Of a stretch of 64,000 bases of DNA, positions 23,249 through 35,270 are shown piece after piece. The position numbers were made by a program, and so were the translations under genes. Each line of letters opens with the position of its first letter. The stretch's first letter is position 1. Under the pieces are notes generated by a model, which was not told the origin of the DNA, ran no database searches, and saw nothing but the letters and a program-made list of their open reading frames with translations. Origin of the DNA: Nipponacmea schrenckii (lineage: Eukaryota; Mollusca; Gastropoda; Lottiidae); assembly GCA_030562195.1 (NCBI GenBank), contig CM060202.1:28134317-28198316 (forward strand). Direction: 5' to 3'.

Positions 23249-25321
23249 CTACAAAAAAAATTAGAGAAACCGCTTTCAAATTGACTGAAAAGACTTCTAC
23301 GGAAATCTTTTCAACAAAAGTAAAGATACAATGCTTGTTAGAGGTTTTCTGAATTTTTTACATACATCTGGTACACTGATGGCATCAAAATTATTTTTTT
23401 AAATTATTTGCGTTTGGCAAATGAAGACTTGAAGAAGACCTCGATTTAGACTACAACTGCACACTTTTTGTCATCTTTAATTTTTTCAATCTTTCATTTT
23501 GATTTAAGATACATGAAAATTATATCCTTTAAGTAGATCATTATTAAGTTTATAGATAAAATATTTATCAATGCTTCATGCTAGAATAATACCCCACTTT
23601 TTGCATAGAAAGAAAATCAAGAATCTTTTAAGGAATTTTTTTCTCTTCAAACGACCAGCTGTTCATGAATATCTTCTACTTTCAACTTTCTGCATGTTTT
23701 TTATATCATTTCATATGATATTAAAACAACTTTTTAACTTTAAAAACTTTCTTTATCCTAAATTTTGCAATTTAATTTATCATTTTTACGATTATTTCTC
23801 AACAAGCTTAAAACAATATTATTTTTTAACTTTGTATCATTTTTAGAAGCTTGTATCATTTTCTTAACCTCATATTAAACAAATTATTATTTTTAACGCT
23901 TGTATATCTCTCTGTAGAATCTGATAGCTATTTATTTCAGCATGTATTGAATTTACACTCAACATTTCTTATCAACCTAATACAATTTATTTCTTCTGTG
24001 TTATCACCATTTCACATTTTACGATCTACGACAGCTATGAAACATTCCTTGTCCTATCAGCAGAAACACAAGTTTAATACTCTGAACATGTTTTCAATTT
24101 TAATTCTTCCACATCAAACTGAGTCAGTTTATCTGGTTAGGTTTTTCCTTAAGGAAATTTTTTAAAAATTTCAGAATTGAAAGATATTTTTGGTCTTTTA
24201 TGTAACAGAACTCAGAAAACACTTTGAGAATTTAACATTGATTGATAAAACTTGGTGAATGATTCTGGTCCAATTAAAAACGTTCATAATAAAATTCTTT
24301 GAGAATCAAATTTTGTTCTCTAAAATGATGTGATGGGTCTAGGGTATTGTTCAGATAAAAAAAATCAAACTTAACTTTTTTTCGAATTGTCACTTATTTT
24401 AAAACTACAAATTTTGTCAAAATTGATAACACAAATCCTTATTCCAAAAGAGTTAAAACTATTGATAACTATTGATGATTATTGATACTAATATACCATA
24501 AATTCGTACGTTTAAATCTAGGAATTCTGTTATTAACAGTTTGTAATCTAGAGCTTAGGATTTTTAATAATCTTTATAGTTTAAGACATACACATATAAA
24601 TGTGGTCATGCTACAGGTAAAATATAAATTTATAAAAATTTTAAATCAAATAAAAATATTATATTACATCAGTAGTATATATAAAACTGGACAACAAAAA
24701 ACGACAATAAATATAAAATATTTTGAAAACATGGCCCTAGCAGTGCATTAAATACATGCAAAAGAAAAAGCATGCAAAACATCAAAACAAGTCTACATTT
24801 TACATGTTTGTCTGCGCTAATGCATTTTAAATTCATAAGACGACAGCAAAACTCATTATTAAGCAATTGCTTTAGATTTCGTCAAGAAGATTCCATGGAT
24901 GGAAATGGTTTCGTTTCCATGGGGACTAGAAAGATGGATGTGTTTTCCAGGAAAGATAGATATCTCCATGTCCTCTGATGCTTTTGGGAAGATTATCGCA
25001 GAGCTGCTGTTTCTAATAGCAACCAGGGAATACAGAAACTTGTCATATATTTCAATTTTCTCACTTTTGGAAGTCATTAGATGGTTTTCAATGGTCACCA
25101 TTTGCATAAATTTAACGTTAGTAACTAATGACCAAGGGAGGTAACAGAAGTATTTAGCGTGACTATAGAGTTAGTATAAATGGTGAAGTCAAAGCTGTGG
25201 TATTAAAATTAGTCAGAAGTGTTAAAATTAATTGAATTAGTTGTCGAGAGTTATTGAATAAACATAAGGTCAAGGGCAGCAATCCCATGATGCAATTTTG
25301 AGCAATCCCATGATGCATTAC
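23249..25321 (-). other. Ten-m: Teneurin intron, 2.07 kb
   Basis: Bounded by GTAATG and TTGTAG. Mostly very AT-rich. A relatively GC-richer patch at 24870-25110 is open on both strands (about 80 codons each), but shows no domain I recognise and no splice link to the teneurin chain. Confidence 0.85.
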
Positions 25322-25537
25322 CTGTCTGACAGTCAGCGCCGGTGAAATGTCTATCACAGATGCAGGAACCCGCTTCCACGTCGAAGACACCATGTCCTGA
25401 GCAATCTTGAGCACACACTTGCGTAATGTTAATCTTATCGTCTTGACTACACACTTGGCCCTTATAGCCTCGAAAACAGACGCATTCTCCAAGAATGCAG
25501 ACTCCGTTTCCAGAACAGTTGGGCAAGACGCAATCGA
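25322..25537 (-). CDS. Ten-m: Teneurin exon: EGF repeats 4 and 5
   Basis: Repeat 4 (DCVLPNCSGNGVCILGECVC..) has six cysteines. Repeat 5 (VCAQDCSGHGVFDVEAGSCI..) has five, with Phe at the third position, matching the second dimer-forming EGF of teneurins. NIT is a potential N-glycosylation site between them. Acceptor CTACAG, donor GTAATG, both phase 1. The intron just past the donor contains a short direct duplication of CAATCCCATGATGCA, so a misaligned donor could be tested, but the phase supports this one. Confidence 0.97.
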
Positions 25538-27939
25538 CTGTAGACAACAGAAAAGAAAGATAGAAGCAAGCAACTAATAAGACAGTAAGAAAAAATTAAG
25601 ATGTAGAATCACAATTGAAGTGATGAATGATTGTTCCTCCTTTTTTAACCACAAAAAAAGCTGGAACAACTTCAGTCTGTCTTGAAAAGAAAAATTTCAT
25701 GTCGATTAACGTGCCAACGCAAAATCTAAACATATCAATTACAACAGAGTTTTTTTTCTTTTTAAATATCCTATTGTTATAACAGCTCAAATCATTTTTT
25801 AAATTTTGGCCTTGAAACAATTTTAAAAGTTTTCGTTCTAGTTTAGTCACAGATGAAACTTAGCTTTAATGGATTCTTTGACGAAAAAAAAAAGTGCAGA
25901 AATTGCAAATTTGTCAGAATACCTTGTAAATATTTTTAATTTGGTTTTCAATTTGGACAGATATAACAAAATTCACATTGAATTCATTGAAAGTAGAACA
26001 AAATTTAAGTTCCTAATATTCTGCAAATGATTAGGCTTAAGAAATGAAGTGAAGTTTTATATTTTGAGAAATGCCACCCCCAAGAAATACCCTGTGCTGT
26101 ATCCCCAACCCCAACTAAGACCCCAACCACTCCTTGAGTATTTCCTACATTGCCCTTTCTGCTGAATGATATCTAGAAATTTTCTCTAATGTTTCATATC
26201 CCATTTTACTAAACAGGGAAACGCAAACAATTCACTTCGATATTTTTGATTTCAGAGTTAAAAAATATCTATTTGAAATTCAAATTATTACAATCTTATA
26301 TTGTATTCTGGATCGATTCATCACTTCAGTTGTAAAAATACACATAATTCACATCTAAAATAACACAGTCTGAATCCAGACATCAATTTAAATATTTAAA
26401 ATCATCAGAATTACAGTTTTCACAGAAATTTAACATATTTTTGAAACAGAAAGACATTAATGTTACATTTCTAAGACTAAAAGCAACAACTATTTGAAAC
26501 TATAGAGAAATGAATATATTATACATAAATTGACAGGGCTGCTATTTAGGCTGTAAAAAGTGCTGTTTGGTGTTCATTTTATTCTAAAGATGGATATGAC
26601 CAAGATTTAATGCCAAATTAAAATGAATTAAGCAAATTTTTGAATAATTTTCAACACATGAATATTTATATGCATAATCTACGTAATTAAGTTTGAATTT
26701 TCAAAATCTTAAGAACTAGAAATTTGGAAAAAATCCACAACGAAAAATGAAAAAATAATTAGAAGAACCCAAATGGTCCGCGTCCATGGCAGCCCTGTTT
26801 TGACAATATTAACAGAGTAAGAGAGATAGAGGTGCATTAGGAAAGGAAATATATCATGGTGTGAAGAGGTACGAGAAATATTACGCTAGCAAGGATTTCT
26901 AACTTTGATATTACACCATGGCCAGTACTTCACTAAGAGAATATCTCCTATAACACCTGATACTAGAGACCTAGACCAGTACTTCTATAGGAGAGTATCT
27001 CTTATAACACCTAATACTTGTGACCTAGACCAGTACTTCTATAGGAGAGTATCTCTTATAACACCTAATACTTGTGACCTAGACCAGTACTTCTATAGGA
27101 GAGTATCTCTTATAACACCTAATACTTGTGACCTAGACCAGTACTTCTATAGGAGAGTATCTCTTATAACACCTAATACTTGTGACCTAGACCAGTACTT
27201 CTATAGGAGAATATCTCTTATAACACCTAATACCATGGATTTGGTCACCTAATGGTAGTGTTGTGGCTCTAGATTATCTTCTTTTTTATTTACATATTCC
27301 TTGTTTTTGGCCAAATGGACGTTATTGAAATTTTGTATCTTTTGTTCTTTAAGCCTAAAAGGAGCAAAAACTTGACCAAATATTAAAAAAGCTAACAATT
27401 CTCCAATTAGTGAAATTTTTTGCAGTTTTGTTCATAAATTATTTTAGAAACTAGAGAATGTTAAAATGTTTAAACATTTAATCTAAGGAACACAACATCA
27501 AGGTCATTTGCCTCATATTTCAAGGTCACTGGTGTAATATTTCCATGTTAGAAGCCCTGGCTATTGACAATTACAGATTGAATCAATAGGACAAACTACA
27601 GCCTGTATTGATGTGTTGCCATGGTTTTATGCTTCCTGGTTTTCAATCATTCTCGAGGGAGGTGAGAAAAGCCTATCTGATTCTATTTATAGCACATTTC
27701 AAATACAGACGCTTTCTGGAATGGTTTGGGTAGGCAAGAAAAACGAAACTGAACTAAAAAATATTCTGTATTGGATAGAATTTGAAACTGCATTCAATAA
27801 GAATGAAAATCAAGCGCTTTGATTGGTGAAGTATTTTCAGTAACCAATCATTAGCTTTGTATTTTAATCTGGTTGAATCAAAGTTTCAAATCCTGTCAAT
27901 CATTCAATCAATATGTAAAGTAAAAGTAGAGGAGCTTAC
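25538..27939 (-). other. Ten-m: Teneurin intron, 2.4 kb
   Basis: Bounded by GTAAGC and CTACAG. Contains the 54-bp tandem array; otherwise AT-rich without a recognisable element. Confidence 0.88.
26923..27240 (+). repeat. Tandem repeat, 54 bp x 6 (in-frame open)
   Basis: Six units of ACTTCTATAGGAGAGTATCT, CTTATAACACCTAATACTTG and TGACCTAGACCAGT. As 54 is a multiple of three, a 115-codon frame stays open and reads an 18-residue repeat DLDQYFYRRVSLITPNTC. Internal units are nearly identical and the edge units are diverged, typical of a noncoding minisatellite. Lone copies are at 22.6 and 56.6 kb. Confidence 0.9.
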
Positions 27940-28134
27940 CGATTCCACAATCTGGGCCTTGAAATCCAGTGAAGCAGACACATTGTCCGTTGATACAGTG
28001 TCCGTTATCGTTACAGTTCGGGACCTCACATTCGTTTTCCTTCAGGTCACACTCCTGTCCCTTCCACCCTGGGTGACACTTGCACTCCCCTCGTTCATAT
28101 ATCCCATTACCTTGACACACTACTGGGCACGTTT
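27940..28134 (-). CDS. Ten-m: Teneurin exon: EGF repeats 2 and 3
   Basis: Two EGF repeats. Repeat 2 begins TCPVVCQGNGIYERGECKCH and has only five cysteines: the third position is Tyr. Repeat 3 (CEVPNCNDNGHCINGQCVC..) has six. The five-cysteine EGF 2 is a hallmark of teneurins; its unpaired cysteine forms the intermolecular disulfide of covalent dimers. Acceptor ATTTCAG, donor GTAAGC, both phase 1. The opposite strand carries a 93-codon ORF that is a shadow of this exon. Confidence 0.97.
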
Positions 28135-31100
28135 CTGAAATTAGAAGTTAGAAAAGATTTTTACAGATATACTGCATTCTGAAAGTGTCAATGAGTCAAA
28201 GAGGATTGGCACAGGTGATTTAAAAATAAAGTTCAGTTTAATAAAATATAGCAATTTGAAATTTTAAGTTGGAAATTTTATTACTAAAATTAAGTCAATG
28301 AGGCCTAAAAACTGGGGACTTAAAAAAATAATAAAAACAGTATAATATAGCAATTTGATTGGTGGATTAAGTTAAGAAAGACGAAGTTGAAATCATCTAA
28401 AATTGGGATTACATCAACTGATCACAGAAAACATAGAGAATAACGGATCAGTATGTATCCATGGTGATAAACCTTGGAAAATATGAGCAAGGTACAAAGT
28501 TATTTTTTTTTACTGTATGATAACAATGTAAATTGTAGAAACATAGTATACAATAAACCATCTAGAGTTGTATACAATTAAACTGTTGTAATAGGATACA
28601 AAATGCAAAAAGACAATTGCACACGGAAAAATTTCTTTTTCTCTTAAATTTGTGAAGTCAGCATAAAATGATGACATTAAAAAATCTACCAACATCAGAC
28701 GTTAACAGAATAAAAGACAGCAATTCAATCAAGAGCAATGATTCGAATATAATTAACAAAAACATTGAGCAGGATTTCATTCCAGTATGAACATATAATT
28801 ATGTCTCAATGTTTAATCAATGACAATTCACCGCTAAATTATGGGATAGATTTGCTCATCAAACGAGAATATTAGTCAATTTATCGGCTAGAATCAGTTG
28901 GATTGAACAAAAGCAATATGGCAATGGTTATACAAATTTGCTACGAAGCACCCAAGAATGAAATTAACGGCATGAAATTTTTCTAAAAGAGAAGCCAAGC
29001 AGACGCTTATTTTTACCTTCAATTATCAAAAAGGTCGTAACCTCAAGTCAAGCATCTCGTCCAATTCTGCTTAATGGCATCAGACGTCAATTTGAAGATA
29101 ACCGTTTTTAAGAAACTCGGCCAAGTGGAAGCAAAATTAAAAAGAAAATCTGTTGCTTTGAATCGAATTTCAAGAAGGTGACAAAGAATTTTGTACAAGT
29201 GACAAATGAATCCATTTGTTAAGACGCGTTCAACACTTTTGAGGTAGTGACAATTTTGATTAATGTTGCAATATTTAGACGTGCTAAGAAATAACAGAAC
29301 ACCATTAGCGTCTCTCGGACAAAATGCCTTTAGATATTTATCGCACACAAATTCTACAAATGCACAAAGTGGGCAGCGATCATGCGGAAAAAAAGCAATT
29401 GTGTTTGAAAGTCAATTTGTCAACTTCAAGTTAAAATTGATAATGATCAGTGAACGGAAGAAGTATCTTTCCAATCACTGAAACTTTAATCAAAGTTAAC
29501 ATTTCCTAAATCAATGACATTTCTAGTTTTAAATTTTAGATGACACCGAACTTCTTGATGTCCCACTGGTGAATTTCATCGTAATTAAATCAGAATTCAG
29601 AATTCTTCAGAATTTAAAGTGTAATCTAATTGTTGCTAGAATGAAGTGTGGCTTGATTCCACTCATTTTTGATACACTTTATGACATTAGACAATTTTAA
29701 AAATTCTGCTTTATTTGACAGATTAATGCATATTTGTCTATCACACTTTATAAAAATGGTTTATTTTAAAAAAAATAGTTTAAAATTTGTATAGCTAATA
29801 ATTACATATATTATAAATGAAGTATGAATTGTCCATTACACTTTATAAAAATGGTATATTTAACAAAACAATAGTTTTAATAAATGAAGTATCAATATCA
29901 TTATTGTCAATTATAATAAGTTAAAATAACCAAGTTATTCACTAGTAAATATTAAATCTTCTGTTATTACTAATTAAAGTCAAGATATGCTCATCTAGAT
30001 AAAACATGAACGCAAGAAGTCTTTTGTCATTGAGGTAGATTTTTCGTGGCTCATGTTTTGTATCGTTCGTTGCTGGATATGCACAAATACTTGTTTGATT
30101 ATTATATAATGAATGGAGTTTCACATCAAACTTTTCTGCACCTAATGGGTTAATGAAGACTGGCAACGCCACTCAGTAAGAAAATAACGGAAATTTGTGT
30201 GACAGCGGCATTAGCCTACTCTTTCTTGAAATCAGCTGTAGTACATGGGGACTCAGTTTACTGTCCCATCCAAACAAACGCTTTTTCAATGTCAACCTCT
30301 TCAACCTGCATCACTGACAGGACAAAAACAGTTGTAAAATCTGAAGGTATTATGTCAGCCTATGCCTAAACTGAACTCTGCTTCTGCAGGTTAGCGAGCA
30401 AGGGTCTATTTTATTGAGCCACTGTGGCTCCCTGGACTAATACAGACACTTGTTTGAATATTATGACAAGGCCATAATTCATCTTATACACCACATTACC
30501 ATATACAGTTTTACTGTTATTAAAATATCCTTTGACAAATCCATAAAAACGTAACAATATTTGATTTGTGTCTGCCAATTGTTTAGCGAGATTAACTTAT
30601 GACTAATGGTAACGTTTTTTTCGGGAATAAATCAACATGATTTTTTTAGACTTGATTACGACTAGGTCAATAAAATTGACGAAAATGACAACATTGTCAG
30701 AATTTGATAAAATGAAACTTGTGGGATTAAATTGATTTTGTCATCTCGTAATACGTGAATATCGTTGAACATCGTGTAATATCGCCCCACAATCCCTGAA
30801 GTACTGCTCTCATGTTTTCTTTTTCCAAAGCCGAGGGCCAGAAAAACAATCAGTCCAATAACCGAAATGAGTCATACGAGCGTAAAAATTTATCTTAGTA
30901 ATTTATGTGATACACCATTACGACTAACCAATTTTTCTCGTTACCATTTCAACGTTTTTAAAAAGTCAACTGGGACAACCTGCTATAAAACGTGGAGTTC
31001 CGTTTCCTGGAGGACTTAAAGACGCAAGTTTAAAGTGCCAGGAACAATGGAGAGGAATTTGAACGAGAGGAATTAAGTGCCCGAGATAATAAAAGAATTT

Positions 31101-31551
31101 GGCTGTTAACAAAAGCAGGGAAATGCCAATGTGGAGCCATTATTTAGTGAGAGTGGACACAATGTGACAAAAAGCTGATTAACGCACTTTGAAATATTAC
31201 TGGATTGATAATATTTTGGTGCCGAACTTCATGCATTGAGAAAATTGACTTTTTGCATAATGACTTTTTTACAAACATGGTGACCAATAAATGAGAAGCA
31301 GTGTTTAAACAGCTGTGTTTTTCAATGATTCGTTTTCTTTCAACGTAATTGATTACTAGAATCAAACAGTTGTTAAAAGGCGAATTCTCTCATCATCATC
31401 GTTTTAACTCTATAAAATAGAGGCCGAAAATACATTACTCAACAATTAATGAACAATTTAAAATCAACGTCCTATTTCCGTATCGGACTGCCACCATTTA
31501 ACGGGACACTAATGAATGAATTATGGGTAATAAAGGAAAGAAAAAACATAC
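28135..31551 (-). other. Ten-m: Teneurin intron, 3.4 kb
   Basis: Bounded by GTATGT and ATTTCAG. Contains a full-length SINE with target-site duplication (30106-30447) and a short duplicated TATCACACTTTATAAAAATG segment near 29740 and 29840. No exon found. Confidence 0.88.
30106..30447 (-). mobile_element. tRNA-derived SINE, full-length copy with 17-bp TSD
   Basis: On the minus strand it runs from a tRNA-like head (GGAGCCACAGTGGCTCAATA, B-box-like GAGTTCAGTTTAG) through central blocks (CCTGTCAGTGATGCAGG) to a tail reading AAACTCCATTCATTAT. It is flanked by ACTTGTTTGATTATTAT (30089-30105) and ACTTGTTTGAATATTAT (30448-30464), one mismatch in 17: a target-site duplication. A non-autonomous element transcribed by RNA polymerase III and mobilised by a LINE is inferred. 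Confidence 0.85.
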
Positions 31552-31653
31552 CTTGAGAGCAATCGTCTTTAGTATAGCCGTTAAAACATCGACACTGTCC
31601 CTTGATACATTCACCATGGCCATGACAGTTTCCAGGGCAACCTGTTTGAATTT
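31552..31653 (-). CDS. Ten-m: Teneurin exon: EGF repeat 1
   Basis: Encodes one EGF repeat with six cysteines ([16 protein letters not shown], then [10 protein letters not shown]). Acceptor ATTACAG and donor GTATGT, both phase 1, the usual symmetrical phase for exons that encode EGF modules. The sequence matches the first teneurin EGF (CPxNCxGNGxCxxGxCxCFxGFxGxDC). It follows the pre-EGF domain and precedes the odd-cysteine EGF 2. Confidence 0.96.
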
Positions 31654-32094
31654 CTGTAATAGAAATAATTCAAATTGTTTAAATTTATATAAATACTGCT
31701 ATTATTCTGACTTTAAGAAACCATTTATAGATTAAAGGCTTCTTACGTTAGTCTTAAATTTTACAAATATATTGGCCTGTAGTGATTTGAAGTTTAATGT
31801 TTCGTCCGGCGCTTTTGTTTGACAATTGTGATCAGAAAATATGTGTTGTTGGTCCTTTGGTTCTTGAAAAAGACCACAGCTTCATTTAATGGGTTGAAAT
31901 AAAATGAATGGAGTTTTACACCCTGAAAAATCTAGGGTAAAGAACACTGAGACAGCCGATCTGACCGATATAACTAAAAAATCCTGTCACACATGTTGGA
32001 CAAATTTAATGATAGTTTTTTCAAATTAGAGCTTTTATGTCGTCTGTGCAGTTAACATCTATTAATACATTGACAGTAATAAAGTTCAACCTAC
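31654..32094 (-). other. Ten-m: Teneurin intron, 441 bp
   Basis: Bounded by GTAGGT and TTACAG. Contains a SINE tail remnant at 31900-31925 (AAATGAATGGAGTTTTACAC). Confidence 0.85.
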
Positions 32095-32215
32095 CAGTTA
32101 CGTCTGCCATGAACGAGACACTTTCTTTACGATTATTATCATTATACACGGCTAAATACCACGTTCCCGCCTTAAGATATTCCACCATACCCGTCTCCCG
32201 GTTATCACTGTCATT
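32095..32215 (-). CDS. Ten-m: Teneurin exon: pre-EGF beta domain end
   Basis: The exon encodes NDSDNRETGMVEYLKAGTWY, followed by LAVYNDNNRKESVSFMADVT. The blocks EYLKAGTWYLAVYNDN and SVSF correspond to the strongly conserved teneurin sequence QYLDxGxWHLAFYNDGK..xVSF just before EGF repeat 1. Acceptor TTTCAG in phase 0 matches the preceding exon; donor GTAGGT leaves one base (G) that joins AA of the next exon to give Glu. Confidence 0.95.
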
Positions 32216-32297
32216 CTGAAATTATAAAATATACTTTCTGTCTAAAATTGTTTCAATTTCAAGGATATACATGAAGTTTACTAAGACTATGTGATGA

Positions 32298-32420
32298 CAT
32301 GAATATTAATTAATTCATGAATATTAATTAAGTCATGAATATGAATTAAGTCATGAATATGAATTAAGTCATGAATATTAATTAGGTCGGGAATAATAAT
32401 TATGACATGAATATCAATTA
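32298..32420. repeat. Tandem repeat, 18 bp x 6-7
   Basis: Units of CATGAATATTAATTAAGT with point variation. Confidence 0.88.
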
Positions 32421-32465
32421 TACTGGATTCATTGAAGTAAAATCCATTCAAATCGCTCCACTTTG

Positions 32466-32842
32466 TAATACAAGAAAGGTGGCTATTGCAGTCAAGGTAT
32501 AAGACACAGTTTGTAATAGCTTGACATTGTGATGTGGAGATGTATAAGATGAAGTTGGTAAAAGCTTGACATTGTGAAGATGTGATAATGAAAGGTGGTT
32601 ATTGCAGTCAAATTTTTAAACAAAGTTGGTAATAGCTTACATTGTCGAAGATGTATAAGACAAGTTTGTAATAGCTTGACATTGTGAAGATGATAGATGA
32701 AGTGTAATAGCTTGACATGTGAAGATGTGATACAAGAAAGGTGGTTATTGCAGTCAAGGTATAAGACACAGTTTGTAATAGCTTGACATTGTGAAGATGT
32801 ATAAGATGAAGTTTGTAATAGCTTGACATTTTGAAGATGATA
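32466..32842 (-). repeat. Dispersed minisatellite, locus 3 (inverted)
   Basis: Units carrying AAGAAAGGTGGCTATTGCAG, TCAAGGTATAAGACA and AGTTTGTAATAGCTTGACAT TGTGAAGATG. The unit is the reverse complement of that at 13.6-13.9 kb. Confidence 0.85.
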
Positions 32843-33509
32843 TAAGCCATGTAGAACTGTAATATGCCATAGCATTGCTTAATGTGTGGTTGCAATGTGC
32901 CACTATTATAAATTACCAAATATGATAAGTGATATTTCACTTAAAAAATACTGACAGGACCACATCACCCAAAAAAATATTTGAAAATTCACTTGGGTTT
33001 TCTAAGTAAACAAAAACCATTTAAAAATTTACAAAAAAAAAATGGCAGGATTTTAAAACCTTGTGACATTGTCAGAATCAACATTCACGGTGGGAAAATA
33101 TCATTAGAAATTTGTTTTCAGAAAAAATATCAAACTGATAATGGACCTCTAGATTTAATGGAAAAAATTGCTAGAATGAAAAATTTGATTAGAAGTGTAA
33201 CAAATTCATTATGACTGGTTTAAGATAGGGAGAATCTATGTCCAAACTTCACAATTCATTTATCTGGGAAATTGTTATCTGTAAAATCAGAGGTGACAGA
33301 GACATGGTCTTGACAAATTGTGATAGTTTTAAATTGAAGTTTTTATTCCATAAACTGACAAATCTATACGAACCGTTACAATAAACTTTGTCAAAATAGA
33401 TTGAAGATAGGCTAGACTCGAAGTGAACCTGAGTTATTCATTGTACTTTGTTAGGCTCCTCTTTTACACTTTCCAACAAAATCAGATTCTCACTCAACTG
33501 AACGAGAAC

Positions 33510-33692
33510 ATGGCCGATCAGAACAAAAACACAACTGCCTGCGATGGAGCTGAGGGGATAAGAAACCGAGAGCTCGAGATGATCCGTGATGTTCAATTTG
33601 AGGGTGTTGATGAAGAATCATTAGATGCACAGTTCATATCAAAGAAGCCTTCAAAAAATCATAAGATGAATGAACTTCAAAAAATCATAAGT
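33510..33692 (+). other. Coding-like open frame, unrecognised
   Basis: A frame from the ATG at 33510 reads MADQNKNTTACDGAEGIRNR, ELEMIRDVQFEGVDEESLDA, QFISKKPSKNHKMNELQKII. The base composition and acidic, codon-like texture differ from the surrounding intron. The last 17 bases (CTTCAAAAAATCATAAG) are duplicated with an 8-base spacer. No domain is recognised and no splice sites link it to a gene; it may be a fragment of a captured or retroposed transcript. Confidence 0.3.
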
Positions 33693-33810
33693 TGACTTGC
33701 CTATATGACTCGGTCAATATGACTATTTATTTATTCCTCTGTAGAATAGTGTGGTGATATAACTATACAACAGAATCTCTCTATAATCTGCTAATTCATC
33801 CAAAAAAGTA

Positions 33811-34015
33811 ATTATTACTTAGTTTAATGTATTATTACTTAGTTTAATGTATTATTACTTAGTTTTATGTATTATTACTTAGTTTTATGTATTATTACTT
33901 AGTTTTATGTATTATTACTTAGTTTTATGAAAATTTTTTTTATTACTTAGTTTTATGTATTATTACTTAGTTTTATGTATTATTACTTAGTTTTATGTAG
34001 TATTACTTAGTTTTA
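33811..34015. repeat. Tandem repeat, 20 bp x 10
   Basis: Units of ATTATTACTTAGTTTTATGT, nearly perfect with one interruption. Confidence 0.93.
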
Positions 34016-35270
34016 TGGATATATCTGATCACACAGAGATTCTGTTGTATATTCATGACACCTTATTATTCCAAGATGGATAAATAAATATTCACATAGA
34101 CCAAGTTTGAACAAATAAATTTCATGTTAATTCTTAGAAGTAGTATTCCCTTAAATGTCAAGTACTAGTAAATTTCAAACGCATGAACGACCTTGAATTT
34201 AACCCCGCTCTAAATAATACAACACAAATGCGCCACTAATTAACAAAGTGTCTAATTAAAAATAGAAACATAATCGTTATAAGGTGTAAAAAGCGTAACG
34301 TTATGTCATATCAATAATTAATAACATATTTCTCTATATAACGCCTAGCGATAACGCCCTATGATAATAACACCATGTGTATACTATCAGAACAATCAAA
34401 ACAGCGTCTTCAAAACTTAATTATGCACAAAAACAAGACATGCGAAAATGATAACTTTGGCGTTGATTTCAACATTTGCTGCGTTCCAGTTGATTACTTG
34501 TCTATACAATAGTGTGTTAGGATTCGTTCGGGAGAATAATTGACAAACACTGGGCAGAATAAACTTCACGGCTGACCGAACTTTGATCGAACTTTAATTA
34601 TCGTAGGTATTGATGAACAGATTGCCTTGTGTTATTCCTTAGACAACATTAATCATAATCAACTTTACAGTGAGAATAACCTCCCTTATGTAGACTTGAT
34701 TATACAAGATTTAATTACATCAGAGGTTATTATAATCTCTTACATAGACTTTATTATACCAGTTGTATATTCAAATTAATTACATCACAAGGTTGATTAT
34801 GTCAGTCGTAAATTAGATTGCAAGCCTATATTATCTCCCTTACATAGTCTAGATAATACCAGTTGTAAATTAGATTGCAAGCCTTTCTTACCTCCTTTAC
34901 ATAGTCTAGATTATACAAGTTGTATATTCCATATGACTGGAACACAAGGTTAATTTTTCATTGTATAATAATCCCCCTTTCTTGATTTAAACCAAAAGTG
35001 AAGACTACCATATACATTCAATATTTTCAAAAATGTATCCAATCAGGACTATGTATCACAATAACAGCATGACACTGTCTCTTTAAGAATAGATGTACAA
35101 ATGAATATCAACTTGGCAGTCTCCCTTGAAATACTATTAGTACTAATGTTCTACCATCAATAATCAGTAATCTCAGAACATTAAAATTGAGCCGGGAAGA
35201 TGAAAGGAGATTAGTGTATGAGTGTAGTACTATAATAGTATATCAAAATACTCAGATAATATATTGATAT

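Noticed and set aside
23571..24165. Two + strand frames of 91 and 104 codons
   Set aside because: They are rich in Phe, Leu, Ile and Tyr, as expected from AT-rich intron sequence, with no motif and no splice context.
27857..28138. 93-codon + strand frame
   Set aside because: It is the antisense shadow of the EGF 2-3 exon.
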